A DNA stretch of 64,000 bases from Patagioenas fasciata (taxonomy: Eukaryota; Chordata; Aves; Columbiformes; Columbidae), in assembly GCF_037038585.1 (NCBI RefSeq), contig NC_092520.1, forward strand, positions 10,228,501 through 10,292,500, in the 5' to 3' direction. The notes under the pieces were generated by a model. The model had not been told where the DNA came from. It saw only the letters and a list, made by a program, of their open reading frames with translations, and made no database searches. This document shows, one piece after another, positions 1 through 13,700 of this stretch. The position numbers and the translations under genes were made by a program. The first letter of the stretch is position 1, and every line of letters starts with the position of its first letter.

Positions 1-3000
1 TTTATAAAGAATAAAGTGTTAAATTTATTCTATTCCATGGAACGTTTGCTGTAACTGGATAGAGCGATGGACAGTGAAAACAATTGGGTGAACCTGAATA
101 ATATTTTTTCTGTACATAGCAGTGTGTTTTCAGAACTTAAATGAAAAATTTATCAGAAGTACATTTACTTTTTCCTTTTATTCTAAAATAAAGGCGAAAG
201 GTGTCTAGACTGAAGTACGTAGATCTCACTTCCACTGAAATAGATGTCAGGGAGTAAATCTCTGTCTCATTTTATCAAAAGACTTGAAATTCTGTGAACT
301 TTGTGACAGACAATTTTTTTTTTCCTTTCAAAAGACAGACAGTCCTATTGGTTTGTGTTTTGCTGTAGGGTACAGTGAAGTATCAGTTCATGACTGTGGC
401 CTCTAAGGCATGAAATAATTAATAGCTGCCTACAGTATTGAAGAGTGGGACTACAGCCTTCTGTGAGACAAATTCAGAAACGTCTTTAATTTCTGCATTT
501 CTGTCTAGCTTATTTTTGCCCTGTTCTTATTCTTTTGTAACTAGAAATAGATCCAGAATGGAATTTTATGAAGAATCATGAGAAGAAAGAAGATGGCTGG
601 TCCCTGGTCTTTCGTATGATAACTGTCTCACGTAAACTACAACTTCAGCCCTGTCAGTAGTGCCAAAAATCCAGCCAACATACTTTTGTATTCCATCCAG
701 GCACCCTTTCCACTGGGGGTTTAATGTTCTCTCCCCATCTCAGTGTAGTCTGTACATCTGCGAGGATGTACACCAGACTAGATGAAGGAGGCGTAATGAA
801 ATCCTCTTAATATTTTTTTTCAAATCTAGCTCAGGTTTATGATATTTTCTTGAGAAACATAATTCCAGTCTCCCTTGGACTGTGGAGAGCCCAGAAGGCA
901 AGCTTCCTCTCTCCTTACCAAGTGCTGTAAACATTAAGGCATTATATGAAAGGTAAGTATTGTTTCTGACTATCTGCCTCAGCAGAAGTCATAATGGTGA
1001 ATGTTTTTTGGAGGATCAGTCAGTCCTGTAACTGTTGGGTGTTCTATATCATGTTGCCTAGTTAAACCTGTGAGAGGACTGAGACACATGAACATCCAGC
1101 TTGCAAATCCCTGTTTGGGCATGGGATGTCATAATTGTGTTCAGATTTGTGGAAGTGGAATGATGTGCCCTCAAGAAGCCTCATGGCACAGATGTGGGCC
1201 TCTCTGACTCTCGAGTCAGTGGTCAGATAGAGCACGGAGGACAACAAGGTGAGTAGCAAGTACCTAACTCTGCTTGCAATCCCCTGAGATCTGAAGGACT
1301 TCAGGCAGCTTGAAGTCACAGGAACCATTGTGCAATAGGACAGGACCAGAGTAGAGGTGATTAAGAGAATATTACTTGCTCGCTATATATAGATAAGGAC
1401 AATTATAACTTAAGACTCTGATTCACTCCTATGCTGGGCTTCTCCATGCTACTCTGCGGATATTTAGGGACTTTCCATGCACAGCTTAATGAACTGACTT
1501 AATCAAATCTGCTAGGATTCCTCCTGTGAAAAGCAGTCTGTAATCAATATGAAATCATCATACTGGCTCTGTTCTGTTCTCCATTTTGGCCAAATGAAAG
1601 AAAACAGTGAGTAATACAAAAAGAAAGAATAGCGTCAGCTTCTGCAAAAAAACAAATACATTATTAAGTTAGCAGTGATGCCTGGGGAACATAAATAGAG
1701 TTAAAATTGCTGCTCACATTGGAGTTGTGCATTCAGGAAATTCAAACAGCAAGTATGATCTGAAGTTCTTGTAGTGAGTTCAGCTTCATTTCACTCGATA
1801 TTTCTGAAAACCGCAGTATGAAGCGTAGTCATCATGGCTAGGGTTTAACTCAGCTAATTCTCCTCATTTAACATGAGGAAACTTGGGTTTACATCTCTGT
1901 GCAACACAGCAGAAAGCTTGTTAATTTTACTGTTGAAGATTTCACCTCAGATGTGAAGAAGCCTGTGACATTCAACAGACCTGTGAAATACAGTAACAGG
2001 TAAACACCTGTTACAAGAGAAGTAAAATAACTTCCATAAAATCTGTGTATTGTACGCAGATTTCTTTAATCTCCTGTGTATAGTGACATGATGTAGTAAC
2101 TTAAAATCCCACCCTGATTCAGTTATTGGACCTGCAGTCACAGCCTGGAAACAAGGTGCCAGGGCTGTAAAATAAACAGTGATTTTAAGGAATATTGCAT
2201 TTACTATAAGCACTGACTATAATGCCTGGCCAGACACTCAAAAATGAGTGGTGACAGCATGTGTTGCTGGAAGCCCTAGAGTAAGGATGGTTTTGAAGTT
2301 GATTGTTACAAAAAGAGCATCAGGATGAGAAAAGAACAATGGTGGTTCCAAACAACATCACACACTCCCAGAACAGCCCATTCCGAAATAAGACTACTTA
2401 AACTCCCAGCAACAGGAGCTAAAAATGGAGAGCAGAAACTGCAAGACGTATACAAGACACCCTTCTCAAGGAGAACTCACTACATAAGGAATACATTGAC
2501 ATGTGACTTGTGGTTTGGACAAAATGCAGGTAAAGATAAAGAGGTTTCCTACTCAGGATCTTGGAAAAAGAAAATAAAAATGTCACAGCTCAAAGAAACT
2601 AATGGAATAGCATTTAATTGTATTGCTCAGCAGGTTGGTAAGCAGCACCTTCAGATGCATAGAGCAGTGGCAGTGATTGAGCTAAACCAGTAATTCTGTG
2701 AAATGGTAAAATATGCTGCTCACCAGAGAGCAGCCTTCAAATCCCCATCACAGGGCACAAGAATCCCAGCAATTGGCCAGAGCTGTGCTGTACTAAGTAC
2801 TACACTACTGGTGAATAAAAATAAAGTCCTTGTCTCAGACTATCTATAACAGGAAGAGGTAAGATTTTTGAAAAGGTGAGAAAACACTTACAGAGACCTT
2901 TTGACATGCTGGCTTAGAATGGACAGCAATGCAATATTGCCACCACGTATGAAATCCCTTCCAAGGTAAGGTTGCTTCAGGTATGCAATTTAGTGATGCT

Positions 3001-5037
3001 TTTGAAGAGGCTGCTAAATGGTCTTCTGGAAAGAATAGTAGGCCGGTGTGAAGACGTAGATATTATGAAGATATATAAGGGCAACTAAGTTTGGAAAATG
3101 TCCTTTTTGTAGCTCGACTACATGCCAATAGCCATTCTGGTGCATTGCAGATTGTTAAGAGACCAAAGATCAGGCCCCACTATTTCTGCAAAATCACCTA
3201 CTTGGGAGCTGTAATTTCGATTTCACTTAGACTCACCACATCAGTCAACTTGTCTGCTTTTTCTTAATTCAGGAATCAGACCTAATTCTTTTAAGGTACG
3301 GATCTGTTAAAGTGATACTGCATTAACTAGGAGGACAAATAAGCAATTAGTCCTTCAGGTAGTTGTAATAAATTGGATGGTACCCTATAGCTTAGCTTTC
3401 TACATTTGAACATTGAAAAATCAAAGGACAGCAACCAAAGAGACTAAATTTGTTTTTCTGTCAGTCTCTTGATGCAATGTATCAACTTCAACTCAACAAA
3501 TTTTGAAACAAAACATTTTATTAACATACAAAATCTTGATAAGCTATTTACCAAATCATCTTATAAAGCTTATAAAGGATATCCCCATTTGAAGCATTTA
3601 CATGGCAGTTCGACTGAATAAGTACCAAGTAACTTATGCTCCAAATTCTATTTGCGTTCAATTGAACTTGATTCCTCTTATAGTTTCCTGATATTTGATG
3701 AAATAGTTTAACACTATTTTAACCTATGAGAAATAATATTTTGAACCTGAGTTGTCAAATAGAAAATACTGCAAGCTATGCAAACGTAGTTATTATCAGC
3801 AAACATATTCTTTATCCCTCAGGATAAAACTGCATCAGCTGAAAGTTTTACTCAGTAAAGAAAAAAGCAAAACAAAAGAAAACAACAACTGAACACAAAA
3901 CTAATTACATGAAAAGATTTATTTGTCCATAAAAGGTAGACACCATACTTGTAAAACAGCTAATTGAAATTACACTGCAATAAACTCTTGAGTCTATTAT
4001 TATGTGCATTGAAGGCCATCTGGAGAGTTTGTTTGTTTAAATATAGGGCCGAACAATAGTTGTTCTGAATAAAAGATTTAGTAATTTTATTTAAATGCAT
4101 CCTGGAAGATTATCAAAATACTTACAATCTACGCAAGAAAACCTGCATCAAGAAGACCTCTGGTCTCTCTGACAAGATCCCTGGGAGGCTAAGATAATAA
4201 CTGATTTAGGGATTTTATAAGAAAATAATAATAATAATTTTAAAAGTTACTTCTACAAATAACTATAAACATGTTACTGTGCAGATTAGCCTAGTACCAT
4301 AAAATGCAGATAGCTCTTGTCACTGCTACTGATGGACTGGAAACCCCTTTGCAACACCACCATGGTAGCTGGCTGCATCCAGCTTCCAAAGTCTAGTTCC
4401 CTACTTGAAAATCTGCAGTTTTAGCAAAATGCCTAATTAAATTACTAGGAATACAAAACCTAAATGATACATTTTTACTCCTAAAATGTTCTGAAGCCAT
4501 TCTCTGACACTGCTGACAAACAACACCGTGAAACTTGCCAAACACTAAATGTTTTCTTTCTCTGTCTCCCCTCAGCAAGATGGTCTCATCCATATTGCCC
4601 ACAGAGAACAATTTATGTGTGTTATTTCACCAACTATGCTCCTGTGCAGGAAAGTGTTGCTGAGTTCAGTCCACAATAATACCTGGGAGTGTGCTAATCA
4701 TGTAACAGTTGGGACAATGATGGATTTGTGTTAAGCTCCGTGTCCTTAAGCACTTTCTTAACTGGTGCAAAAACACATGAAAGCACCTTCTGGGTTATCA
4801 TATTCAGCTGTCTTTCTCATGGGCAACAGCTTCCTGTAGCTGAACACAAGCTCCATCCTTAAATTACTTGTGTTTTCCTGATTATTCTTCTCTGGATGAC
4901 TGCTCCAGAACCTTAGAGTTTTTATCATTAGGAAAAATTCTAATTTGTAGCTCTTCTTTACTCATACCTAACTGACAATAATTTATTCTATGTTTTTATT
5001 TTTTATAATAAATTTTTCTTTCCTTATGATTTTTATT
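1..5037 (-). other. GRM5: Apparently unique sequence, distal part of the large GRM5 intron
   Basis: AT-rich sequence in which I recognise no exon, RNA gene or transposon. It contains only short A/T runs and a short AAT run near 4226-4240. Open frames are at or below about 120 codons, lack family resemblance and have no convincing splice context. Its place in the GRM5 intron follows from the exon at 60.6 kb and assumes the intron reaches this far. Confidence 0.55.
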
Positions 5038-5512
5038 TAGAATCATAGGATAGTTTGTGTTCAAAGGGACCTTCAAAGCTCATCCAGTCCAACCCCTGCA
5101 ATGAGCAGGGACATCTTCACCAGATCAGGTTGCTCAGAGCCCCATCCAGCCTGGCCTGGGATGTCTCCAGGGATGGGGCATCCACCACCCCTCTGGGCAA
5201 CCTGGGACAGGCTCTCACCACCCTCAGTGTAAAAAAATTTCTTCCTCATGTCTGACCTGAATCTCCCTTCTTCTACTTTAAAACCCTTACCCCTTGTCCT
5301 GTCATAACAGACCTTTCTAAAAAGCCTGTTCCCATGTTTCTTACAGGCCCCTTTTGAGTATTGAAAGACCACAACAAGGTCTCCCCAGAGACTTCTCTTC
5401 TTCAGGCTGAACAATCCTACTCTCTCAGCCTGTCCTCACAACAGAGCTGTTCCAGCCCTCTGACCATTTTTGTGGCTCCTCTGGACCCTCTCCAACAGGT
5501 CCGTGTCTTTCC
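5038..5512 (-). mobile_element. CR1 LINE, 5'-truncated, 3' end of ORF2 plus 3' UTR
   Basis: The minus strand reads the C-terminal part of a CR1 ORF2, including FSLKKRSLWGDL, DRTRGKGFKVEEGRF and DMRKKFFYTEGG. It continues through the typical pair of VAQRGGGCPIPG and DIPGQAGW, then a 3' UTR with the GGTTGGACTGGATGAGC-type motif and an eroded ATTCTATG-like tail at 5038-5050. The part encoding the reverse transcriptase core is absent, as usual for 5'-truncated CR1. Frameshifts relative to an intact element make it non-functional. The 3' UTR resembles the copy at 16.4 kb, suggesting the same CR1 subgroup. It lies in the same orientation as GRM5. Confidence 0.95.
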
Positions 5513-7597
5513 TAGACTTTTCTTCTTTCCTATCATTTCCACTCAATGCTTGGTCTCACTCTTTCAGAGGAAAAAATTTGACCCTCTCCCAGTCTGTCAG
5601 CTCAACAAAATGATTTCATCTGTCCTCCCTATAATACAGGATCTTCGTTTTTTACTTAATAAGCTTTTCCAATTTAAATCATCTTTGTGGAACCAAGTAG
5701 CAGAGTATGAGCTACTCCTACCCAGAACTTTGTACATCAGTATTTTCCTGGTCATAGCAAAAACATGTATTTGAGGTGACCTGCCTCTTCACTGAAGCTC
5801 ATTCAAATCCAATCAAAGTCAATAGAAAGAATGCAATTGGCTTCAGGAGTAGCTATTGTCTAGTCTTCTGTGAATTTGTGGTCTTTTCAGAATGGTTGCT
5901 TTAAAACTGGTAATAATCTAAAATTCATTATTTTACAATTCATTTTATCACTGAATAAATTGTTTTAAAATTCTATTGTGGGAAAGTGAATTCCTGTGTA
6001 ATGACTCATGTTGTTTATGACAAATTATGTGGAAGATCCTTTTGTGAATATAAACATTATATCCTCCTCAGTGCTAGCAAGCATGGGCAGTACCTAGATG
6101 TCGCAGAGCTATGTTGAGGATCTCCCTTCATAGAACACCTTGTTTTGCTCAACACCATTCATCTTGTCTGCATGGCACTATGACATTTGTTTGGATAGAT
6201 TTAAAGGGTATGAGATGTATTTGCAGCCAAGAATGCTGTCACAAACTTTTCTGGAAGGAAGACAAGGAGGCTTGTTCACACACTCCTTTTCACCATATGT
6301 TCCCATCAGTTTGATTCATTCCCTGTGTCAACAAGCCTTCATGGATTTGGAACTGACACTGCTTTTATTATGTTGTATAATGTCACTTCTTGTAATTGGG
6401 TTTCTTCTGGATTGGATGAAAGGATTCAGCAGTTCCATTTTGAATGGATTCCAAGTGAGAATTGCTCTCTGATACTTTCTTGCTACCCTCAGATCAGAGC
6501 TAGCTGAGTTGCACATCCAGGTTTCATATATCACTTTCTTCCCCTATTAAGCCAGACAGTTCATTGTAAATTAAACATGATATATATTCTTAAAATAACA
6601 AGTTTATGCATGCTGCTCTATGCCAGTTATTGGAAATAGCACATATACTGAAACACTTACTTTGAATTCTCTTTGCACAGTAATTCATATATCAAAAAAA
6701 AAAAAAAGAAAAAAAGAGTTATTTATTAGGTAAATTGATTGACATCCCACAAAAGGAGATTTTTTTCAATAACCTCTTATTATTATCTCAATGCCTTGAT
6801 AAATTATATCTATCTGGAGAAATAACTTAGAACTAAACTAAAATCAAAAGCTCTATTTTCTCAACTGCCTCTCAGTGGTAGCTGTGTTTCAGAAACAGTA
6901 AATCTCCCCTTCTGATCAGCAGATAAGCCATGATATTTTTCTGCCTTCTAAACATCTGAATCTACGCAAGCTCAAACCTGCTTTGCTGACTAAGGGGAAA
7001 ATTCTGGGCATTTGGAATATTTTTTCATTCTCATAGGACAGGTTTTCAGCTCTTCACCTGCCTGATTTTCTTCTACCATAGAAGCTCAGGATGATTTTTT
7101 TTGCATCAAAACAGCTATAGGAGGTTCAAACAGATGTGAAGGTTTTGATAAACACATTCTAATGTGATAGGGTCTCACCAACAACCTTGAGAAATTACTA
7201 GTATTTCTAGCTACTCATAACTCTGCACACAGAGGGTCACTCTATTTGACCAGACCAGTTTCACCATAAAGTAAAATATCTTATCTTAAGCTGTTCTGAC
7301 TAATGCAAGGGACTAATTTCTCTGCCCTGCTCTAACTTCTTTCCTTCTGCTTTCTTCTCTTGAGCCACCAGCTGTTCCTGTCCCAGTCTCTCTTGGTAGC
7401 AGAGTGGGGTCATAGGAAGTGATTTCTGTGTCTGGGACTGTTCGTTCTGTTGCAGCAGGTCCTCCACCTGGTTATCATGGCCAGGAAACACATATGTTCT
7501 CACTGGGGAATTTGTACCCATTGTCTTTACTTTCCACTTTTTCTTCAGGTCTCAAGCCCCACCACCCTTTTTTTTTTTTAAGTTTAACTTATATTAC
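5513..7597. other. Intron sequence without recognised features
   Basis: AT-rich, apparently unique sequence. A 14-base A run followed by another A-rich run lies near 6694-6717, and a T run at 7568-7579 sits just before the next CR1 fragment. Overlapping chance ORFs at 6.1-6.5 kb lack family resemblance. Confidence 0.6.
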
Positions 7598-7705
7598 TGG
7601 ACAAGGTCCTGAGCAACTTGATCGAAGTTGACCTTGTGTTTGGAAGGTTTCGATCAACTGATCTCACAGAGGTCCATTCCAACCTGTATTATTCTCTGAT
7701 TCCAT
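7598..7705 (+). mobile_element. CR1 LINE 3'-terminal fragment
   Basis: About 108 bp match the end of the CR1 3' UTR. The order of blocks is preserved: CTGAGCAACTTGATC, then ATCTCACAGAGGTCCATTCC, then AACCTGTATTATTCTCTGAT, with divergence at many positions. The terminal 8-bp repeats have decayed to ATTCTCTGATTCCATG. It looks older than the neighbouring copies. Confidence 0.8.
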
Positions 7706-8998
7706 GTGTACAACCATCCAATACAGCTATACTACGAATGATTTGCATGTATTTCATGCCTTTGAAATCTTGCACGCCTGTCTCTCTAATGATATTTTTT
7801 TGGTGTATAACACCAAAACACTCTGTCTATAAAATGGGGTGTTATGATCTATACAGACTTGTCCTCTTTTTAAAAATATTTTTTGTGAAGAAATCCCAGA
7901 TACTTCCTAGTGAAACTGGAGTACCAGTGGGTCTTTTACATGTCTAAGTCATAAAATTAGACAACTTGAAAAAAATAATTTCTTTATCTGAAATAGAAAT
8001 ATTCTGCCTATTGGTTCTTCGCAGTTAATGCCAGAAGACATTCATGAAGTCCTGTACAAAAGGATATGTTGTTGGAAGTTTTCTCAGAAAATCAGTGATC
8101 TTTCTGGCATTGATTAGTATACAAATTTCAGATGAGATACTTGCATATCATAATTGTAATTGATAGTGAGACTGAAACAGATATGACTGTAGCTGTAGTG
8201 CTTGAAAATTTACCATTTAGTAAAAGAAGATATAGGAAAATGATAAAAAATTATGCAATGATTTCTGTTTTTTTTTTTTGTTAAAATGAGTAATATCAAA
8301 TCAGGATAATTCTTGATCTTTTTGCTTTATAGACTAAATCTCATCTTTCTGGTGTTATTTATATGTGACAAGTATTTTTGTTGTTTCAATGTACTTTCTA
8401 GGGATACCTTTCTTAAGAAGTTTTTGGTTGGTTGGTTTTCTGTTTTGTGGTTTTGTTTGTTAGTTTGTTTTTATTGTTTATAGAAAAAATGCATGCCTCA
8501 GTCTTAAACATTGGGAATAAAGCCTAGTAGTTTATTTTTGGCAGATTTATACTTTCTAATCTAATTTCTGTGTTTTAAAAGGGCAAACACACTGAAACTG
8601 CAGGTACTCAAACACCTGTGAGTTACCAACCTTGAAGTGTTGCTTCAGTTAGCACATCATACTAGAGGCTTCCAATGACTCCAGATGAGTTACAGAAGTA
8701 TGGATTTTAAATTTTGTCATTGCAAAATATAGATTGTTGGTTTAAAGTATATTAGCTACAATTGAACACTTCAGGCTTTCTCCATTAATACTGATGGTCT
8801 GTAGTGATAATAATAGAAATAACTGTGACAGTCATATTAGCAAGAAATGTTTTAGTAAAACAAGTTTAGGAGACCTGTGACTTCATAAACTAAGAGGAGT
8901 GAAGAATTTGATTAGAAAGTACCAGTCAACACATATGAGAAACTGTACCAGAGTTCTGTGAGAAGATTTATATTATATAGAAAAGCAGATGCTTCATT
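7706..8998. other. Intron sequence without recognised features
   Basis: AT-rich unique-looking sequence. It holds a GTTT-type low-complexity run around 8425-8475, a T run near 8269-8279, and nothing I recognise as coding. Confidence 0.6.
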
Positions 8999-9625
8999 GT
9001 CCTGGTTTTGTTAAAAACAAGTTTCTTTTTTAATGAATTTGCCTGTCAGCTAAAGCTTTCATATTAGTTGCATTTTCCTGGGGTACCAGATACATGTTTT
9101 GGGAAACATAGCAATGAAATGCAAGGTTATTGATAAGGACAGATTCACATATCGTGAGAGAGGCAATGAGAAACAGGTGACCAAGAAACTGACCAACGGA
9201 GTATAACATCCCATTCACGTGAATACTTCATATAAAAGTGGGAGATCACAAGGATCTTGTCCCTTTTTCCCTTTTTCCTTATGGCCAACATTAGGAGAGG
9301 ACCTTGCGTTTCGTCCCTGTGAACAGAGGCCTAGTGACAGACTGAATCCAGCTCCGGTTGGCTGCAGAGTCCAGTCCAGGACTTCGGGTGCCAGCTCTGC
9401 AGTTGCTGGGACTTTCAAGATTGGTTTTGTATATTTAGTATTATTTTCTCTATTCTTATTAGTAACATTAGTAAAACATTCTAAATTTTTCCAACTCTCT
9501 TCTCTCTGTCATTCTTTTCCTCCCAATCGCCTGTCCTGAGTGGGAAGGGGGGAGAGGGAGGGGCTGAAGGGGGAAGTGGGGGGGGAGAGGAGGTTTATTG
9601 TCACCCCACAATCAAACCCTTGACA
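8999..9625 (+). mobile_element. Solo LTR of an avian ERVL-like endogenous retrovirus
   Basis: The element opens with TGTCCTGGTTTTG and closes with CAAACCCTTGACA. These are the TG...CA ends and inverted TGTC/GACA tips of a common avian ERVL-type LTR class. It is about 627 bp, a normal LTR length. Inside are a TATA box (TATAAAAG at 9231-9238), a T-rich region, and a very G-rich purine stretch at 9542-9593 near the 3' end. No gag, pol or env sequence adjoins either side, so it is best read as a solo LTR left by recombination. Flanking pentamers (TCATT and TTAAT) agree at only three of five positions, so no intact target-site duplication is seen. Confidence 0.8.
9231..9238 (+). promoter_or_regulatory. 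Putative LTR TATA box
   Basis: TATAAAAG lies about 230 bp into the LTR, a reasonable U3 position. Whether it is active is unknown. It would drive transcription antisense to GRM5. Confidence 0.45.
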
Positions 9626-9980
9626 TTAATTTGTAATATTACTTGCAGTTTTGATACCAAATGTGGTTTGATCAGGTGCATGAGAACATATAGAATATAG
9701 AGAACAATAGTGGTGATATCCAACCCCAGTGGAAAGTATATACATTTAGGTTTCTCCATGTAAATGTCTATGTGTGAATTAGGCATTTAGATGCCTGTTG
9801 TAGTGAATCAACACTAAAGGGTCATCCAGTTCCTTAAGCATATGTATCTGGTGTCAGTTCAGGCACATGAAAAAATTACAAAAGAATGACTGTGGTTATG
9901 GGATTTCACTCAGTGTTTCATACATTGCAAGATACGTCTTGTCGCAAGAGAACACAGTCAAGAACATCAGTTCAACAACA
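9626..9980. other. Intron sequence between LTR and CR1
   Basis: About 350 bp with nothing recognised. The minus-strand ORF at 9896-10249 runs antisense through the adjacent CR1 and has no independent support. Confidence 0.55.
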
Positions 9981-10724
9981 TAAGGTGTGAGGTCCCGTAC
10001 CTGGAAAAGAACAGCACCATGCACTAATATATGCTGGAAAGCTGCTTGGAAGAAAGGCACTTGGAGGTCCCGTTGGACACCAGGTTGAGCATGAACCAGC
10101 AATGGGTCTTTGTGGTAAAGAAAATGAATAGTACCTTTGTCTGCATTAGACAAAGTATTACCAGTAGGTCCAGGGAGGTGATTCTCTCTAATCAAACACT
10201 GATGAGGCCTCACGTGGAGTATTGTGTCCAGTTCTGGGCTTCCCAGCACAAGACATAGGCATACTGGAGAAAGTCCAACAGAGGGTCACGAAGGTGAATA
10301 AGGGACTGGTGCATTTCTACTATGAGGAAAGGCTGAGGCAGCTGGGACTGTTCAGCTCAGAAAAGAGAAGGCTCAAGAAGGATCTTATCAATGTATATGA
10401 ATACCTGAAGCAAGGGTGCAAAGACGATGGACACAGGTTCTTTTGAGTGATGCCCAGTGCCAGGACCAGAGGCAATGGGCACAAACTGAAACACAGGAGG
10501 TATTGTCTGAACATCAGAAAATGCTTTTTTACTGTTATGGTGACTGAGCACTGGCACAAGTTGCCTAGAGAGGTTGTGGAGTCTCCATCCTTGGAGACAT
10601 TCAAAAGCTGTGTGGACATGATCCTGGGCAACTGGCTCTAGGTGGCCCTGCTTGAGCAAGATGTTGGACCAGCTGACCTCCAGAGGTCCCTTTCCCACTT
10701 CAAACATTCTTTGATGCTGTGATT
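9981..10724 (+). mobile_element. CR1 LINE, 5'-truncated, decayed ORF2 C-terminal half plus 3' UTR
   Basis: The plus strand follows CR1 ORF2 from a diverged GKCKVLHLG-like segment through [46 protein letters not shown] and HWHKLPREVVESPSLETFKS. It then enters the 3' UTR (GACCTCCAGAGGTCCCTTTC) and a tail reading TTTGATGCTGTGATTT. Coding capacity is broken by a frame change near 10222-10258 and an in-frame TGA at 10444-10446. The orientation is antisense to GRM5. Confidence 0.95.
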
Positions 10725-13700
10725 TGGTGATTAATGTAGTAAAATACATTAAAAGCTACATGATTCTTTTTGTATGACTCAGGTGTAAAGGCGGAGCCTG
10801 AGGTAAAAACACAGAGTTCAGGAGCCTTCAGAGCACAGCAGATGGTAGCATTTGCTCACAAGCCAAGACACTCTCAATTCAAGATCTTTCTTTGCCCTGA
10901 ATGCAGTAGTAGGAGATGGGGGAAGAAGCAGATCAGAGAATTCAGGATACTGAGGTGTTGCTGAAGCTGTTTTAAATGTGCTGAAGGTTGTATTATGAGG
11001 TGTGTCCTGAGTTAAGAAAATTCATTCTAGAGGTAAGAAAAGCTTATTAAAATCAGGGATAAGTTGGACAGAAATAGGCACAAGAGTGTTGGCCAGACAG
11101 TGATATATAAAAATCCAATCCATCCACTTATTTGTTAGTGAAGAATGTGTCAACCCGACACTGAAGCTGTGAATGCTGATGAAAACAGTCTCAGCCAAGG
11201 ATTGAGCTGTAAGTCAACTGTGTCCTTCAGCAGTTTCCCTCAAGCCTCTAGAATCACTTCTGTCTTCTTGGCTTTGGACTTCTCTGGCTGACTGCTGTCC
11301 TCATCCTAACCTTGCCACAATACTGGGAAAGGCTCCCAGATGAACTCTCTCTATCAGATGAGACAGTGATAAAGTGCTGGAAGACATGAATCAGCTAAAA
11401 GCACTTCAACCTCCTTTCATCCTTCTCCCTAAGTCTCAAATCAGCCTTACAAACATTGAGCAACATAGGCAAAACAGATCAGTTTGACAAGAGATGTGAT
11501 AGAACTCTTGGGGCTGCAGAACATCTTTCAGCATTACTGGATAAGCTTTTAGGCAAGACCAAAATAAGCCCTGAGATAGCCCTGTTCATTCCCATTAGGG
11601 ACTGTAAGTGTGTCAGCATCTCTGTGTGTCTGTCTGTATATGTGTTTTCATCCAATACCCAGTACATGATACTAATCTGTACTGCACGTGTCCATCAAAT
11701 ACAGGAATATAGGCTCTCTTGTCTACTACAATTTTGTCTTAGCACCCAGAAACAAAGAATTCCAAGGACACAGAAGTGCACCCTGTTTATTCCCAGCACA
11801 TAGACCTAGAACAGCAATAAAATTGCTCAACTTGAGTTGGAAGAGCATTATGGCTGTTGGCAAGCAGTGAGCACAGAAAATATCTTACTTCAACTCTAAA
11901 GTTCCCATATTCAGAGTCCCTATTCGCATATCAATAAGCAGAAAGCTGTTTCAACTTCTAAGAAAACTCAGGCTGTGCTTAAAAAAAAAGAGAGGAAGAG
12001 GAGCAAGTATCTAAAAACATAGGCACTAATACAGTGGGTCAGAACAAAATTACATGGAGATCAGTATGCTGCCTCTGATGTTTGCCAGAAGTGGCTATAA
12101 GTACACAGTTATCTTTCCATTGCTAATTTATGTTTGTTTTCTGCTACTGGCAATTTAGCAGCTCCCTGAACCAGAAGTTGTATTTCGACCTACTGTACTC
12201 AATAATCACCATTGAGATTACGTTTCCTGAATGTATCTAATTTTTTTTTTTTTTTCCCACCAGTTTAGGCTCAACTATCTTAACTCTCGGTGCTCTTATA
12301 GTGTTTCCATTGACCATGCAGGCAAAAAATGTGATTCTAAACTCTTTCACTACCTTGTGGCTCTAAGTATTAATACCCGACTTTTTCTTATAGTGGCCAA
12401 CACGTTATATTGGTATATTATGCTTATTTTCTAAATAATATCAAAGAAGATTACTATTTTGATATCTACATTTTCTTTTTCACATTTTTATGAAAAACAT
12501 GCCACAGTTGATGCAAGTACTGACCACAGAATCAAACTTTGGGTTTAGAGGAAGAAAGTCAAAACAAATGATACTTCATGTTCACCCCATACTTCTTTAC
12601 AAAACACTGACATTACAGTTAAGTGTAGATTAATAAAAGTTGATTTTTAATATATCAAGTTCTTAAAAGTATGTTACAGTTTATGTGATTCTATGTGAGA
12701 AAATATCTGAAGCAGTCTCTACTTTCTATACACTGCCAAAGAACCAATAAATTATTTGAATGCATTAAATCAGGAGAACTTGACCTACATCCCAGTTTAT
12801 TTTTTATTATAAAGTCGTGAAATACTCATTCCATTGCTTCTTTGTTGCATGGTGCAGGTTATAATAAATTCATCTGTGCTCCCCCAAGACTGATCTCAAA
12901 GAACATCAACTTTGTTCAGTATTGTAAGTATCAGAGACAAAGAAAATACAGAAAGTTGGTCCTGTGAAGACCTTTGCAGCAAAGAGAACAGCATGCTCAA
13001 CATTAGCCTCTGCAGAAAGTAAATAATCAGAAATCTGTGGTGTTTGGGAACAACATTTTTGTTAACTTAATACAACTGGTACAAGGCAACAAAATGTCAA
13101 AGATGAACTGGGAGATTCGTATGAAGGTAGTTAAAGGCAGCAAGAAAATCATGGCATATAATTTTCTATAATTTAGCTAGAAAATGCAGTACACACTATA
13201 AATGGACCAAAATAACCTTCACTTTAGGCAGTCTTCTTTTCAAAAAAGCAATTACAAATTGTTAGCCTTTGAATTTTCCTTCTCCTTAACAGTATTTAAA
13301 AGAACATAATTTTTAGCTTCAGAGGTCTAAAATGTTTTACAGAAGCTTTGTTATAAGGTTGTTTCATGTGCCAAATGTCCGCTATCCAATTTTAGAAGAA
13401 AAAATTAAGCTCAGTGGTACATTTTTGATCTTTCATTTCCAACAGCGACATTCTTCATATCTTCTCTGTTCTTCTATATTGCATACACTAATATGATATA
13501 TAATCATGTCTCAATTTTGCACTGCAATCTGTTATCACAGACCTTTATGCTGACACAGTCCTATCAACTTAAATGAAATTCTGCATGGATTGAAGGGACT
13601 TCTGTACTGAAGAAACAGATGCTAAGTTAGGAAGAGTAAGAATAACTTTCTCATACAACATGTGGAGGTTAGGGACAGTTTGTAATGCACAATTCTGCCT

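Noticed and set aside
9219..9539. 106-codon open frame on the plus strand
   Set aside because: It lies wholly inside the solo LTR. LTRs do not encode such a protein and the frame has no family resemblance.
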